Assembly: GCA_021819135.1 (NCBI GenBank)
Contig: JAKASE010000016.1
Span: 1-53,035, forward strand
DNA length: 53,035 bases
Direction: 5' to 3'
DNA from: Thermoplasmata archaeon
GTDB taxonomy: Archaea; Thermoplasmatota; Thermoplasmata; Lutacidiplasmatales; UBA184
The notes under the pieces are model-generated. The model was given only the letters and a program-made list of their open reading frames with translations. It was not told where the DNA came from and did not search any database. The translations under genes and the position numbers were made by a program. Shown one piece after another: positions 26,124-34,746 of this stretch (within the stretch, counting starts at the first letter, position 1; each line of letters opens with the position of its first letter).

Positions 26124-29100
26124 CGGGCCTCCATCGCCGGCGCGGGCGCCTCGGGGTTCCGGGCGTTCTCCCGCGACTCGACGTCGTGGATGTCGTCGAG
26201 GTGGATGCCGACGACGTGCGAGCAGCCGTCGCCCCGCATCGTCACGCCGAACAGGTGCTGGGCGAACTTGAGCGTGACCTTCCGCAGGGAGATCACCACG
26301 AACTGGGCGCGCTCGGAGTTCCGCCGGAGCATCCGACCGACGTACTCGGCGTTGAGGCCGTCCAGCGACATGTCGATCTCATCGAACACGTAGAGCGGGC
26401 TCGGGTCGTAGCGCTGCATCGCGAAGATGAACGCGAGGCTGGCGAGCGACTTCTCCCCGCCGCTCAGCTGCTCGAGCCGTCCGACCGTCTTGCCGATCGG
26501 CCGGGCCTTGATCAGGAGGCCACCCGCGAGCGGGTCGTCCGGGTTCTCGAGGACGATCTCCCCCTCCCCGCCGGCGCTCAGCTCGCCGTAGATCTCGCGG
26601 TAGTTGGTGTTCACCTCCCCGACGACCTCGGTGAGCTTCTCCCGCTTCTTCTTCTCGATCTCACCGACGAGACCGATCAGCTCCTCCTTCTCGGTCGTGA
26701 GCCGCTTCACCTCGCTGTCGAACTCGTCGAGGCGCGACTTCTCCGCGTCGTACTCCTCGACGGCCCGCTGGTTGACGTCCCCGAGGGCCTGCAGCTCGCC
26801 CTCGAGGGCCGAGATCTTCTTCTTCAGCTCGTCGACCGAGACCGGCGTCTCGTCCGGCTCGGGCTCGGGGTACTGGCGGAGCGCCTCCTCGAGCTCGGCG
26901 AACCGGGCCTCGGCCTGGGCGAGGCGGGTCTCCTCGCCGGTCTGCATGGAGCGCCGGGTCTCGAGGTTCGCGAGGACCTGGCCGAGCTTCCCCGTCACCT
27001 CGAGGCGTTCGGCCTCGAACGACCGCTTCTTCTCCGAGAGCTCCTTCGTGACCTCGGTCTGCTTCGACTCGACCGACTTGAGCGCGTCCAGCGCCTCGCG
27101 CGCGTCCCGGACGGACCGCTCGGTCTGCGCGATCTCCTTCCGCTTCGCGGCGGCCTCCTTCTTCGCCTTCTCGAGCTCCTCGCGGTGGGCGGTGAGGTTG
27201 GTGGTCAGTGCCTCGAGCGACGCTCGGACCGACTCGAGCTCGCCGTTCACGCGGACCCGGTCGTTCGCGACCTTCTCGGAGGCCTCCTGGAGGCCCCGGA
27301 GCCGGGTCGAGATCGTCTCCGGTAGCTGTCCCAAGTATTGCTCCTGCGCCGACTGGATCCGTGTCTTCAGCTCCGCGATCTCGTCCGCGAGGCGCTTCGC
27401 CGACGCTTCGGCGGTGGCGAGCGAGGCCTCGGCCTTCTTCTGCTCCGCGAGCGCGGACTTGATGCGATCGCGGGAGGCGGCGAACCGCTCCCGGGCGGCC
27501 GCGAGGTCCTTCGCGACGACCTCGAGGGTCGACTGGTGGGCCTGGTCCTGGATCGAGCGTTTGGACAGTTCCTCCGCGAGGGCGCGTACCCGCTCGCCGG
27601 TCTTCGCGAGCTCGGAGCGCGCGGCGTTCTCCGCCCCGCTCTTGTCCCTGAGCTCATCGCCGAGGCGCTTCAGCTCGACCGCACTGTCGGCCCCTCGACC
27701 GAGGTGGGTGGGGTCGAGGTATCCGCCCGAGATGGCGCCGGTCGCCTCGATGAGATCTCCGGTCAGTGTGACGAGGCGGACGCCTCCCATCTGTGCACGC
27801 GCTTGGCCGAGGTCCGCCATGACGACCGTCTCGCCGAAGACGTACCAGAACGCCGGCTGGAGCGCCTCGTCGAAATGGACGAGGTCGATCGCGAACCCGG
27901 TGGCTCCGGGGGATTTCGAGACCACGAGAGACTTGCCGTGGGGGCGCCCCGGGAGCATCTTGTTGAGCGGAAGGAAGGTGGCCCGGCCTCGCTTCTCTTC
28001 GCGAAGGAGGCGGATGCACTCCTCGGCGACCTGATCGGACTCGACCACGAGCGCCTGGAACCGGTTGCCGCCGGCGACCTGGAGCGCGACCTTGTGCTTG
28101 GGGTCGAACTCGGCGAGCTCCTCGACGGTCCCCCGGATCCCCGCGATCTTGCCGAGGTTTCGCTGGGAGAGGAGGAAGTCGACCGCCGCGAGCTGGTTCG
28201 GGCGGCCCCCCGACTCGGCGCGGGCCTTGAGGCGGGCATCGAGGGTGAGGTATCGGCGGTTGAGCTCGAGGACCTCCTGGCTCAGCCGGTCGACCTCGGC
28301 GGTGAGGCTCTTCTCCTTGGACTTGAGTTGGAAGAGCTCCTTCTGGAGGTCGCCCGTCGCGGGACCGTTCCCCGACTTTCCCGGGGAGGCCTGCTTCGCC
28401 CGAAGCTCGAGGTCCTTCACCTCGACCTCGCGCTCACGGAGGTCCTCCTCCGCCTGCGCCTGGGTCCGTTCGGCGGCCTGGACCGCCGCGTTCGAGGCCT
28501 CGCGGTCCTGGACGGCCGCCTGCCAGGCCTTCTGCTTTGCGTCCAGGGCCCTCTCGAGCTCGAGCTGCGCCTTCCGGGCGGCCGCGAGCCCGTCGCGGGC
28601 CTTCCCCGGGGACCCTGTGGCCGATTGGATCTCCCGGCCGATCTCCTCCGACCGTCGGGCGAGGCTGGCCAGCTCGGAGGCGAACTTCGACTCCTGCCCC
28701 TCGAAGTCCTTCTGCTGGCTCTGGTCGTCCGCGACCGCCTTCGTGAACTCGGCGACCTGCGCGTCGATCGTCTCGAGCGCCTCTCGTAGGTGCGTGAGGC
28801 TCTGGTCGAGCCGCGCGAAGGCCATCTTCTTCTCGTCGAGCTCCTGCTTGAACTTCACGGCGGCCGTGCCGCCGGCCTCGGCGATCTTCGCCTCGACCCG
28901 GTCGATCTCGCCGGCAAGGGCCTCTTGGCGCGCGGAGAGCGATGTCCGGTCCCCCTCGAGTCGTCCGATCTCGGCCCGGACCGCCTCGACCTGCTTGCGG
29001 CAGGTCGCGAGCTCCTGCTCGGCGAGCCGGTGCCCGGCCCGGGCGAGGCGGGCCTCGGTCCGCCGCTTGGAGTCCTGTAGCTGCTTGAACTGGATCGCCT

Positions 29101-29749
29101 GGAGCCGCTGGCCCTCGAGGGAGGCGAGGCGCCCCTTGATGTCCGTCAGCAGGGTCTGGATCCGGTCGAGGTTCTGGTCGAGGTCCTGTCGCTTGACCCC
29201 CGCCCGCTCGAGATCCTCGTCGTACTGGCTGATCCCGGCGAGCCGCTCCAAGAGCCCACGGCGCGGCACCGGCCCCATCGTCACGACCTTGTTGACGTCG
29301 CCCTGCTGGACGAGGTTGTAGCCGTCACCCGAAAGGCGGGCGTGGGCGAGCAGCGCGTCGATCTCGGTCTGTGTGGTCCGCCGACCGTTCACGTAGAAGT
29401 ACGAGTAGTACCCGTTCGGGTCGCTCGGGGCGAGCTTGACGTATCGGGTGATCTCGACCTCCGTGGCGTCGGAAGGGAGGAGCTTGTCGGAGTTGTCGAA
29501 GACGAGGGAGACCTCGCACTCGCTGGCGGCCTTCTTCGACGCCCCGCCGTTGAAGAAGAGGTGCGTGAGCCGCTCCGCGCGCAGGGCCTTCGAGCTCGTG
29601 GGTCCCAGGACGAACAGGATCGCGTCGGAGATGTTCGACTTACCCATCCCGTTCGGTCCGGCGACGCCCGTGAACCCCGGCTGGAATGGGATCTCGGTCG
29701 CCCCGGCGAACGACTTGAAGTTCCTCAGTTTGATCCGTTTCAGGTACAT
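26120..29749 (-). CDS. smc: chromosome segregation ATPase SMC
   Basis: The 1209-residue protein has the complete SMC plan: an N-terminal ATPase half with Walker A GPNGMGKS (31-38), long coiled coil, a hinge around GIRGTVEELAEFDPKHKVAL, a second coiled coil, and a C-terminal half with the signature LSGGEKSLASL and Walker B YVFDEIDMSLD. Walker A has Met where most have Ser. Start is the ATG at 29749, where homology begins, with a GGGGAG Shine-Dalgarno-like run about 8 nt upstream; a GTG at 29803 is less likely. The leader from the TATA box near 29860 would be about 85 nt, longer than for most genes here. First gene of the condensin operon. Confidence 0.95.
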   Translation of the reverse strand: MYLKRIKLRNFKSFAGATEIPFQPGFTGVAGPNGMGKSNISDAILFVLGPTSSKALRAERLTHLFFNGGASKKAASECEVSLVFDNSDKLLPSDATEVEITRYVKLAPSDPNGYYSYFYVNGRRTTQTEIDALLAHARLSGDGYNLVQQGDVNKVVTMGPVPRRGLLERLAGISQYDEDLERAGVKRQDLDQNLDRIQTLLTDIKGRLASLEGQRLQAIQFKQLQDSKRRTEARLARAGHRLAEQELATCRKQVEAVRAEIGRLEGDRTSLSARQEALAGEIDRVEAKIAEAGGTAAVKFKQELDEKKMAFARLDQSLTHLREALETIDAQVAEFTKAVADDQSQQKDFEGQESKFASELASLARRSEEIGREIQSATGSPGKARDGLAAARKAQLELERALDAKQKAWQAAVQDREASNAAVQAAERTQAQAEEDLREREVEVKDLELRAKQASPGKSGNGPATGDLQKELFQLKSKEKSLTAEVDRLSQEVLELNRRYLTLDARLKARAESGGRPNQLAAVDFLLSQRNLGKIAGIRGTVEELAEFDPKHKVALQVAGGNRFQALVVESDQVAEECIRLLREEKRGRATFLPLNKMLPGRPHGKSLVVSKSPGATGFAIDLVHFDEALQPAFWYVFGETVVMADLGQARAQMGGVRLVTLTGDLIEATGAISGGYLDPTHLGRGADSAVELKRLGDELRDKSGAENAARSELAKTGERVRALAEELSKRSIQDQAHQSTLEVVAKDLAAARERFAASRDRIKSALAEQKKAEASLATAEASAKRLADEIAELKTRIQSAQEQYLGQLPETISTRLRGLQEASEKVANDRVRVNGELESVRASLEALTTNLTAHREELEKAKKEAAAKRKEIAQTERSVRDAREALDALKSVESKQTEVTKELSEKKRSFEAERLEVTGKLGQVLANLETRRSMQTGEETRLAQAEARFAELEEALRQYPEPEPDETPVSVDELKKKISALEGELQALGDVNQRAVEEYDAEKSRLDEFDSEVKRLTTEKEELIGLVGEIEKKKREKLTEVVGEVNTNYREIYGELSAGGEGEIVLENPDDPLAGGLLIKARPIGKTVGRLEQLSGGEKSLASLAFIFAMQRYDPSPLYVFDEIDMSLDGLNAEYVGRMLRRNSERAQFVVISLRKVTLKFAQHLFGVTMRGDGCSHVVGIHLDDIHDVESRENARNPEAPAPAMEAR

Positions 29750-29852
29750 CGAGCGCTCCCCGCTGCCGATTCCCCCGGTCCGCCATCCGTCGCCGACGGC
29801 CACCCGTTTGTCGGACGGTTGTCAGCGCGTCTCTCCGAGGCTTGTCAGCCAC

Positions 29853-29870
29853 CCTATTTAACCCTATTTC
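29853..29870 (-). promoter_or_regulatory. TATA-like promoter of the smc operon
   Basis: On the minus strand AAATAGGGT is repeated in tandem, the two copies sharing a central TTAAAT. The element is centred about 110 nt upstream of the smc ATG, predicting a leader of about 85 nt. No competing AT-rich box is closer. Confidence 0.5.
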
Positions 29871-30096
29871 CGGACTCGCGGGGGATGGGGCCGGTGGTGC
29901 CTCCGACCCTGGCCGTTCGGGTCACTCGGGCGGATCCGGGACATCGGGGGAAGCGGAGTACCGAGCCTCGTTCATGGTCTCCGGGGTGGGCCCCGCACCG
30001 CTGTCCCGAGAGAGGTCTCAGGTGAATTTCGCTTGACAAGCGGTTCATTCGCGAGCGCATCCCATGGGACTCTTCAGTCCACGAAGGGAGTCGCCG
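29871..30096. other. smc-cupredoxin intergenic region
   Basis: No gene is supported between the smc promoter and the cupredoxin-like gene. The only signal is a GGGAG Shine-Dalgarno at 30086-30090. Confidence 0.4.
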
Positions 30097-30681
30097 ATGA
30101 AGGAGTCGACGTGGTTCTCGCTGGTCGCCGGACTGATCGCATTGGCCGTCATCGCGCTGGGAGCGTTGGCCGTGGCGTTCCCCAACGGCCCCGAGCCGGT
30201 CGCCGCCACTCACCAGGTGTCGGGGGGGAACCCGACCGTCTACCGAAACCTGTCGATCGCCCTCGATCCGGCCACCGGGACCTTCGGATACAGCACGACC
30301 CAGCTTTCGGTCCCGACCGGAGCGACCGTGGTGTTCACGATCACCAACCATGACCCCATGATCGCTACGCTGCCGACCGCCTCGGATGCCCAGGTCGTGG
30401 GGACCGTGGGAGGAACGATGCAGCTCACGACGGGAGGGGTCGTGTCGATGCTCACGCAGGTCTCGACCAGCGACGTGAGCCACACCTTCTCGATCTCGAG
30501 CGGGGCCTACCACCTCAATGTCCCGATCCCTCCCGCCTCGCCCGAGGGAACACCGACGGTGGTATCGTTCTCGGTCACGTTCCCCATCTCGGGGACGTTC
30601 AACTGGGGCTGCGCGGTCCTTTGCGGACCGAGCGACATGATGGCCACCGACGCGATGTACGGTACGCTGACGGTCTCGTGA
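30097..30681 (+). CDS. membrane-anchored cupredoxin-like protein
   Basis: The 194-residue product has an N-terminal hydrophobic anchor (about residues 5-28) and a beta-sandwich domain with PTGATVVFTITNHDPM and, near the end, FNWGCAVLCGPSDMMATDAMYGT. The layout and C-x3-C resemble CuA domains of cytochrome c oxidase subunit II, where the pattern is C-x3-C-x3-H-x2-M, but here aspartate replaces the histidine and alanine sits at the methionine position. Copper binding is uncertain. It should face the outside and could be an electron carrier or a structural relative. I prefer the ATG at 30097, with GGGAG six nt upstream, over the ATG at 30064, which has no visible signal. Confidence 0.72.
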   Translation: MKESTWFSLVAGLIALAVIALGALAVAFPNGPEPVAATHQVSGGNPTVYRNLSIALDPATGTFGYSTTQLSVPTGATVVFTITNHDPMIATLPTASDAQVVGTVGGTMQLTTGGVVSMLTQVSTSDVSHTFSISSGAYHLNVPIPPASPEGTPTVVSFSVTFPISGTFNWGCAVLCGPSDMMATDAMYGTLTVS

Positions 30682-30821
30682 CCGGGTCGGGAACCGGGCT
30701 CTCGGTACCCTAGTGCTCCCTCGCACGCGCGCGCGATCTCAGGAAGCGTGGCAAGCGGGATCGCTCCCCCTGGCCGGAACGGCGTCTCGGGACCGCTCCG
30801 GCGTACCGTACGCGCGGGCTC

Positions 30822-30840
30822 CGATTGCCCTCGATTGCCC
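30822..30840 (+). repeat. two direct copies of CGATTGCCC, 10-bp period
   Basis: Copies at 30822-30830 and 30832-30840 lie one helical turn apart, about 60-80 bp upstream of the TATA-like box at 30898. The arrangement suits a protein-binding site, but nothing else supports it. Confidence 0.4.
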
Positions 30841-30846
30841 ACGAAC

Positions 30847-30874
30847 GCCCGCGGCGGTCCCCCCCGCCGCGGGC
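30847..30874 (+). promoter_or_regulatory. strong GC inverted repeat upstream of the nitroreductase promoter
   Basis: Arms GCCCGCGGCGG (30847-30857) and its exact complement (30864-30874) flank a TCCCCC loop, an 11-bp perfect stem. It could end transcripts of the cupredoxin-like gene, although no T-run follows, or serve as an operator for the downstream gene. Confidence 0.4.
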
Positions 30875-30897
30875 GACCGGGCAGGCTCGGCGCAAAT

Positions 30898-30906
30898 CCT
30901 TTTATT
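30898..30906 (+). promoter_or_regulatory. TATA-like box before the nitroreductase gene
   Basis: CCTTTTATT is strongly AT-rich. Predicted transcription start is near 30925-30930, giving a leader of about 70 nt for the nitroreductase. Confidence 0.5.
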
Positions 30907-30929
30907 GAGAGGAACCCTCGCAACCGTAG

Positions 30930-30974
30930 ATGCGTCGCCTCGTGACGAGGGCCGGGCCCTGTCCCGCCCACTGA
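30930..30974 (+). CDS. possible 14-codon upstream ORF
   Basis: An ATG lies about 28 nt after the TATA-like box, where leaderless genes in this window begin. The frame ends at a TGA 25 nt before the nitroreductase ATG. The peptide would be MRRLVTRAGPCPAH. It may be a leader peptide or chance; there is no further evidence. Confidence 0.2.
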   Translation: MRRLVTRAGPCPAH

Positions 30975-30999
30975 TTTCGCCTCCTTTTGGTCGGTTTGC

Positions 31000-31536
31000 A
31001 TGGACGTCCTCGAGGCGATACGCTCTTTCCGCCCCTGCCTCGCCTACCAACCGCGTCCAATCCCGCCCGAGAAGCTCAAGTCGATCCTGTCGGCGGCGCG
31101 CCTTGCCCCGAGCCAGCAGAACCTCCAGCCTTGGCGGTTCGTGGTCGTCCAGGACGATGAGCGGAAGCGCCTCCTGGCCCAGGCGTCCAATCGGGGCAAG
31201 CTGATCGCCGAGGCTCCCGCGGTCATCGTGGCGTTCGCGGTCGAGGAGGACATCCCCGTGACGATCGGGGGGTACATCTCGGCCTACCCGCTCGACGTGG
31301 CCGTCGCGATCGGCCACTTGCAGCTCGCGGCCGTGGCCGAGGGCCTCGGGACGAACTGGATCGTGGAGTTCCACGAGGACAAGGTCCGCTCGGTGCTCCA
31401 CGTCCCCGAGGGGATCCATCCGATCGCCGTGATCCCCATCGGGTTCCCCGCCGAGGGGAACGGCTCATCCCGGCCCGCGGCCGAAGGCCGGAAGAGTCCG
31501 GACGAGATCATCGCCTACAACGAATACCCCTGGTGA
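31000..31536 (+). CDS. nitroreductase family flavoprotein
   Basis: The 178-residue FMN enzyme has the family N-terminus EAIRSFRPCLAYQPRPIP, the LAPSQQNLQPWRFVVV region that binds FMN phosphate, and AAVAEGLGTNWI lining the active site. Members reduce nitro compounds, quinones or flavins with NAD(P)H; the physiological substrate is not known. The leader is about 70 nt and may contain a small upstream ORF. The XTPase gene follows after 6 bp and the aminotransferase after that, so the first two probably form an operon. Confidence 0.88.
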   Translation: MDVLEAIRSFRPCLAYQPRPIPPEKLKSILSAARLAPSQQNLQPWRFVVVQDDERKRLLAQASNRGKLIAEAPAVIVAFAVEEDIPVTIGGYISAYPLDVAVAIGHLQLAAVAEGLGTNWIVEFHEDKVRSVLHVPEGIHPIAVIPIGFPAEGNGSSRPAAEGRKSPDEIIAYNEYPW

Positions 31537-31542
31537 CCGCAC

Positions 31543-32103
31543 GTGACCGACGTCACGTTCGTCAGCACGAATCCCGGGAAGTACCGGGAGGTCCGGGCGG
31601 TGCTCCGCGAGTACGGGGTCGGGACCCGATGGTCCCGCCGGGAGCTACCCGAGCCTCAGGCCGATACGCTCGAGGAGGTCGTGGGCTCGAAGCTGGATGC
31701 GGTCGAGCACGTCCGCGGATTCGCGCTCGTCGAGGACTCCGGGCTGTTCATTCCCTCGCTGGGCGGCTTTCCGGGAGTGTACTCTGCCCACTTCCTCCGT
31801 ACCTGGAAGTTCGGACCGATCTTCGAGCTTCTGCGCCACCGCAACCGTCGGGCGTTCTTCCGCACGGTGGCGGGGCTGCGGCGGGGACGTCAGCGGGCCT
31901 ATTTCGTCGGAGAGGTGCACGGTTCGATCTCCCTCCGCCCGGCGGGCCGTCAGGGCTTTGGGTACGATCCGATCTTCGTCCCCCAGGGTTGGGACCGGAC
32001 GTTCGGCCAGGCCCCTGCGGACGCGAAGAACGCGATCTCCCACCGCGCCCGCGCCTTCCGCAAGGCCGGAGAGGCGCTCGCGTCGCGCCATCCGTTCGAC
32101 TGA
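31543..32103 (+). CDS. XTP/dITP diphosphatase (RdgB/HAM1 family)
   Basis: The 186-residue enzyme removes deaminated purine nucleotides (XTP, ITP, dITP) from the pool. It has the N-terminal STNPGKYREV substrate loop, VEDSGLFIPSLGGFPG with the catalytic aspartate, GFGYDPIFVPQG and the terminal SHRARAF. The start is GTG, six bp after the nitroreductase stop, where homology starts. Length is typical. Confidence 0.93.
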   Translation: MTDVTFVSTNPGKYREVRAVLREYGVGTRWSRRELPEPQADTLEEVVGSKLDAVEHVRGFALVEDSGLFIPSLGGFPGVYSAHFLRTWKFGPIFELLRHRNRRAFFRTVAGLRRGRQRAYFVGEVHGSISLRPAGRQGFGYDPIFVPQGWDRTFGQAPADAKNAISHRARAFRKAGEALASRHPFD

Positions 32104-32144
32104 GAGCGCGCGGCCCTCCGGCGTTCGGTCCGCCCCGGCCTGCG

Positions 32145-32153
32145 CCTTAAGTC
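32145..32153 (+). promoter_or_regulatory. TATA-like box of the aminotransferase gene
   Basis: CCTTAAGTC is centred 25 nt upstream of the ATG at 32174, consistent with a leaderless transcript separate from the preceding operon. Confidence 0.55.
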
Positions 32154-32173
32154 GCGCCGGCGTTGGGGGCGGC

Positions 32174-33331
32174 ATGCTCGTGGACGAGATCGGAGAGTCC
32201 CCGATCCTGTCGCTCATCGACCGCATCTTCGAGATCCGCCAACGTGGGGAGCCGGTCCTGGGGCTCCACATCGGAGAACCGGACTTCGACACGCCGAAGG
32301 GGATCCAAGAGGCGGCCGCCCGGGCCATGGCCGAGGGGAAGACCCACTACGTCTCGGCCCAGGGATTGCCCGACCTCCGGTCGGCGATCGCGGCCCGGGC
32401 TTCGTCGCGGCACCGCATCCCGGCGACGGCGGACGATGTCGTGGTCCTTCCGGCAAAGTTCGCGATCTACGCCACGCTGCTCGCGACCGTCTCGGCCGGT
32501 GACGAGGTCATCCTCCCGGACCCGACGTACCTCTTCGAGCAGCCGATCCGTCTCGCTGGCGCCCGGCCGGTCTATGTCCCGCTGGGCCGGGAGTTCTCCC
32601 TGGACCCGGCCGCGATCGACGCGGCCATCACGCCGCGGAGCCGCCTCCTGATCCTCGTCTCCCCGGGCAACCCGACCGGGCGGGTGCTCCGCCGGTCCGA
32701 GGTGAAGGCGGCGGTCGAGATCGCCCGCGAGCACGGTCTCACGATCGTGAGCGATGAGACGTACGAGGGTCTGATCTACGAGGGGACCCACGTGGCGCCG
32801 GCGGCGGTCGCGGACGGGTCGGTCCCCGTCGTCACGATCGGGAGCTTCTCGAAGTCGTTCAGCATGACCGGTTGGCGCGCCGGCTACGCGATCGCTCCCC
32901 CCGAGGTCCGTCGGCGGCTCGTCAAGGTGATGGAGCACACCCTGACCTGCATCCCCCCGTTCATCCAGGCCGCCTGCCGGTGGGCCCTCGAGAACGCCTC
33001 GGCCGAGGAGGCCGCGTTCCGCGAGCAGTTCCGAGAGCGTCGGGACCACCTCCTCGCGCGCCTCGACGATCTTCCGGGAATGTCGTGCGTCCGGCCCGAA
33101 GGGGCGTTCTATGCGTTCCCCCGCTTCGAACTTCCGTACTCGTCCGTCGAGTTCTGCGCGCGGCTGCTCGAAGAGGAACACGTGGCGCTCGTGCCCGGGG
33201 TCTCGTTCGGCCCGCACGGCGAGCATCACGTGCGGATCTCCTACTCGAGCCCCGTGGCCGTGCTCGAGGACGGGATGCGCCGACTGGAGTCGTTCCTCGA
33301 GCGGCACGGGGCGGCGCGCGGTGCCCGCTGA
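32174..33331 (+). CDS. class I/II PLP-dependent aminotransferase
   Basis: The 385-residue fold-type I enzyme shows the N-terminal LHIGEPDFDTPKGI, LVSPGNPTGR with the substrate-contacting Asn, VSDETYEGLIYEG, the PLP lysine in SFSKSFSMTGWRAGY, and the carboxylate-binding arginine in VRISYSS. It resembles archaeal aspartate/aromatic aminotransferases; the amino-acid specificity cannot be read. A TATA box 25 nt upstream fixes the start. Long in-frame sequence upstream overlaps the XTPase gene and is not coding. Confidence 0.92.
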   Translation: MLVDEIGESPILSLIDRIFEIRQRGEPVLGLHIGEPDFDTPKGIQEAAARAMAEGKTHYVSAQGLPDLRSAIAARASSRHRIPATADDVVVLPAKFAIYATLLATVSAGDEVILPDPTYLFEQPIRLAGARPVYVPLGREFSLDPAAIDAAITPRSRLLILVSPGNPTGRVLRRSEVKAAVEIAREHGLTIVSDETYEGLIYEGTHVAPAAVADGSVPVVTIGSFSKSFSMTGWRAGYAIAPPEVRRRLVKVMEHTLTCIPPFIQAACRWALENASAEEAAFREQFRERRDHLLARLDDLPGMSCVRPEGAFYAFPRFELPYSSVEFCARLLEEEHVALVPGVSFGPHGEHHVRISYSSPVAVLEDGMRRLESFLERHGAARGAR

Positions 33332-33461
33332 GCCGGCGGGGACGACCGACCTCGCGGAGCCGGGGCGAAGTGCTAAGCTCACCCGGTGCTCCGGGCCCCG
33401 GAGCGGGGGCCGACGCCCGGTCGAGCGGGCCGCCGGCCCCGGCGGACGGAGGATCGGTCCG

Positions 33462-34256
33462 ATGGCGCTAGAATCCGGGCTCCGGGGCGCGCGAGTGCTG
33501 GTCACGGCCGCGAGCCGGGGGATCGGTTTCGCGAGCGCCCGGGCCTTCCTCGGCGAGGGGGCTCGGGTCGTGGTGAACTCGTCGGACGCGGCGCGGCTTA
33601 CTGCCGCGACCGACCGTCTCGGGGCGCTCGGGGAGGTCCACGGCGTGGTGGCCGACCTGCGACACCGGGCAGATCTCGACCGCCTGCTCGAGGAGACCGT
33701 CCGGCGGCTGGGGGGGCTCGATACGCTCGCCTACGTCACCGGCTCGCCCCGGCCCGGCGTGTTCCTCGAGCAGGAGTACGAGGACTGGTCCCGGGCCGCG
33801 GAGCTCCTGGTCGTGAGCCCTGCCTATCTCGCCCGACGGGCCGCCGAAGCGATGCTGGCCCATGGCCGCGGGGGCCGGATGGTCTTCCTCACCTCGATCG
33901 CGATCCGGGAGCCGATCCCGAACCTCGCGACCTCGAGCGTCTGTCGCATCGCGGTGGCGGGGCTCGTGCGCACCCTCGCGCGGGAGCTCGGCCCGCGGGG
34001 GATCCGGGTCAACGGCATACTCCCCGGATTCATCGCCACCGACCGGCTCCGCGAGGTCCTCGCCGATGCGGCCCGGCGGAAGGGGACGGCGCCCGATGCC
34101 GAGCGCGCCGCGCTGGAGTCGGAGATCCCGCTCGGAAGGGTCGGCGAGCCCGAGGAGCTCGCGCGCACGGTCGTCTTCCTCGGCAGCGAGCTGAGCGCGT
34201 ACGTCAGCGGGGCCCTCCTGCCGGTCGACGGCGGCCTGCTGCGGTCCGTCGGCTGA
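33462..34256 (+). CDS. atypical short-chain dehydrogenase/reductase
   Basis: The 264-residue Rossmann protein has an NAD(P) loop TAASRGIGFASA, VADLRHRADLD, and a C-terminal PGFIATDRL and SGALLPVDGG typical of classical SDRs. At the catalytic site the usual Y-x3-K is absent: in NLATSSVCRIAVAGL, serine and arginine occupy the Tyr and Lys positions. A divergent SDR group with this change exists, and its chemistry is poorly known. The ATG at 33462 has GGAGGA eight nt upstream, one of the clearest Shine-Dalgarno sites in the window. Ends 9 bp from the convergent cupin gene. Confidence 0.85.
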   Translation: MALESGLRGARVLVTAASRGIGFASARAFLGEGARVVVNSSDAARLTAATDRLGALGEVHGVVADLRHRADLDRLLEETVRRLGGLDTLAYVTGSPRPGVFLEQEYEDWSRAAELLVVSPAYLARRAAEAMLAHGRGGRMVFLTSIAIREPIPNLATSSVCRIAVAGLVRTLARELGPRGIRVNGILPGFIATDRLREVLADAARRKGTAPDAERAALESEIPLGRVGEPEELARTVVFLGSELSAYVSGALLPVDGGLLRSVG

Positions 34257-34265
34257 CCCCGGCGG

Positions 34266-34622
34266 TCATGCCTCGTCGGGAGGGCGCAGCTCCTCCGCGA
34301 AATCCTCCCGCTCGGGGACGAACACGTCGAGGATCACGGTCCGCGTCTCGGGTCCCGAACGGAACTCGTGCGGGACATCCCCCGCGATCGAGTAGGAGGA
34401 GCCGGAGCGGATCGGGTAGACCGACTCCCCGACCGTGAGCTCTCCCGATCCTTCGAGGCAGACCCCCGCCTGCAGGTGGCGGTGCGTGTGGCGCGGGAAC
34501 GTCCGGTGCGGCGCGAGGTGGTAGAGGACGAGCATGACGCCGTCGCCGCCGGAGAGGATGCGACGGCGGACCCCCGGGAGCACCTCCCTCCACGCGTCGG
34601 GCCGGTCGTGCCATAGGGCCAT
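34266..34622 (-). CDS. cupin-domain protein
   Basis: The 118-residue single-domain cupin has motif 1 with metal-type histidines, RHTHRHLQAGVCLEGSGE, and motif 2 GDVPHEF. Small cupins of this kind bind a divalent metal and may be isomerases, dioxygenases or ligand sensors. The ATG at 34622 is used because a TATA-like CAAATACTCC lies about 24 nt upstream; the longer start at 34658 would lie upstream of the predicted transcription start. Converges with the SDR gene. Confidence 0.85.
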   Translation of the reverse strand: MALWHDRPDAWREVLPGVRRRILSGGDGVMLVLYHLAPHRTFPRHTHRHLQAGVCLEGSGELTVGESVYPIRSGSSYSIAGDVPHEFRSGPETRTVILDVFVPEREDFAEELRPPDEA

Positions 34623-34746
34623 GCGCGCCGGGAGCGGATCGGAGTATTTGGAGCCCATCGGGGGAGACCCGAGAAGAACACTCCCGGTCCCCGGGGGATC
34701 CCCGGGAACCGGTGAGAAAAGGTTGGCGACGGGTGGGGGATCCGGC

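Larger units (their letters stand above)
30682..30897. other. non-coding stretch with repeat and hairpin
   Basis: No gene is supported here. It contains a tandem CGATTGCCC repeat and a strong GC hairpin just upstream of the nitroreductase promoter, listed separately. Confidence 0.5.

Noticed and set aside
26186-28789. large plus-strand ORFs opposite smc
   Set aside because: Leu/Glu/Arg or Ser/Arg repeats arise from antisense of coiled coil; no domain.
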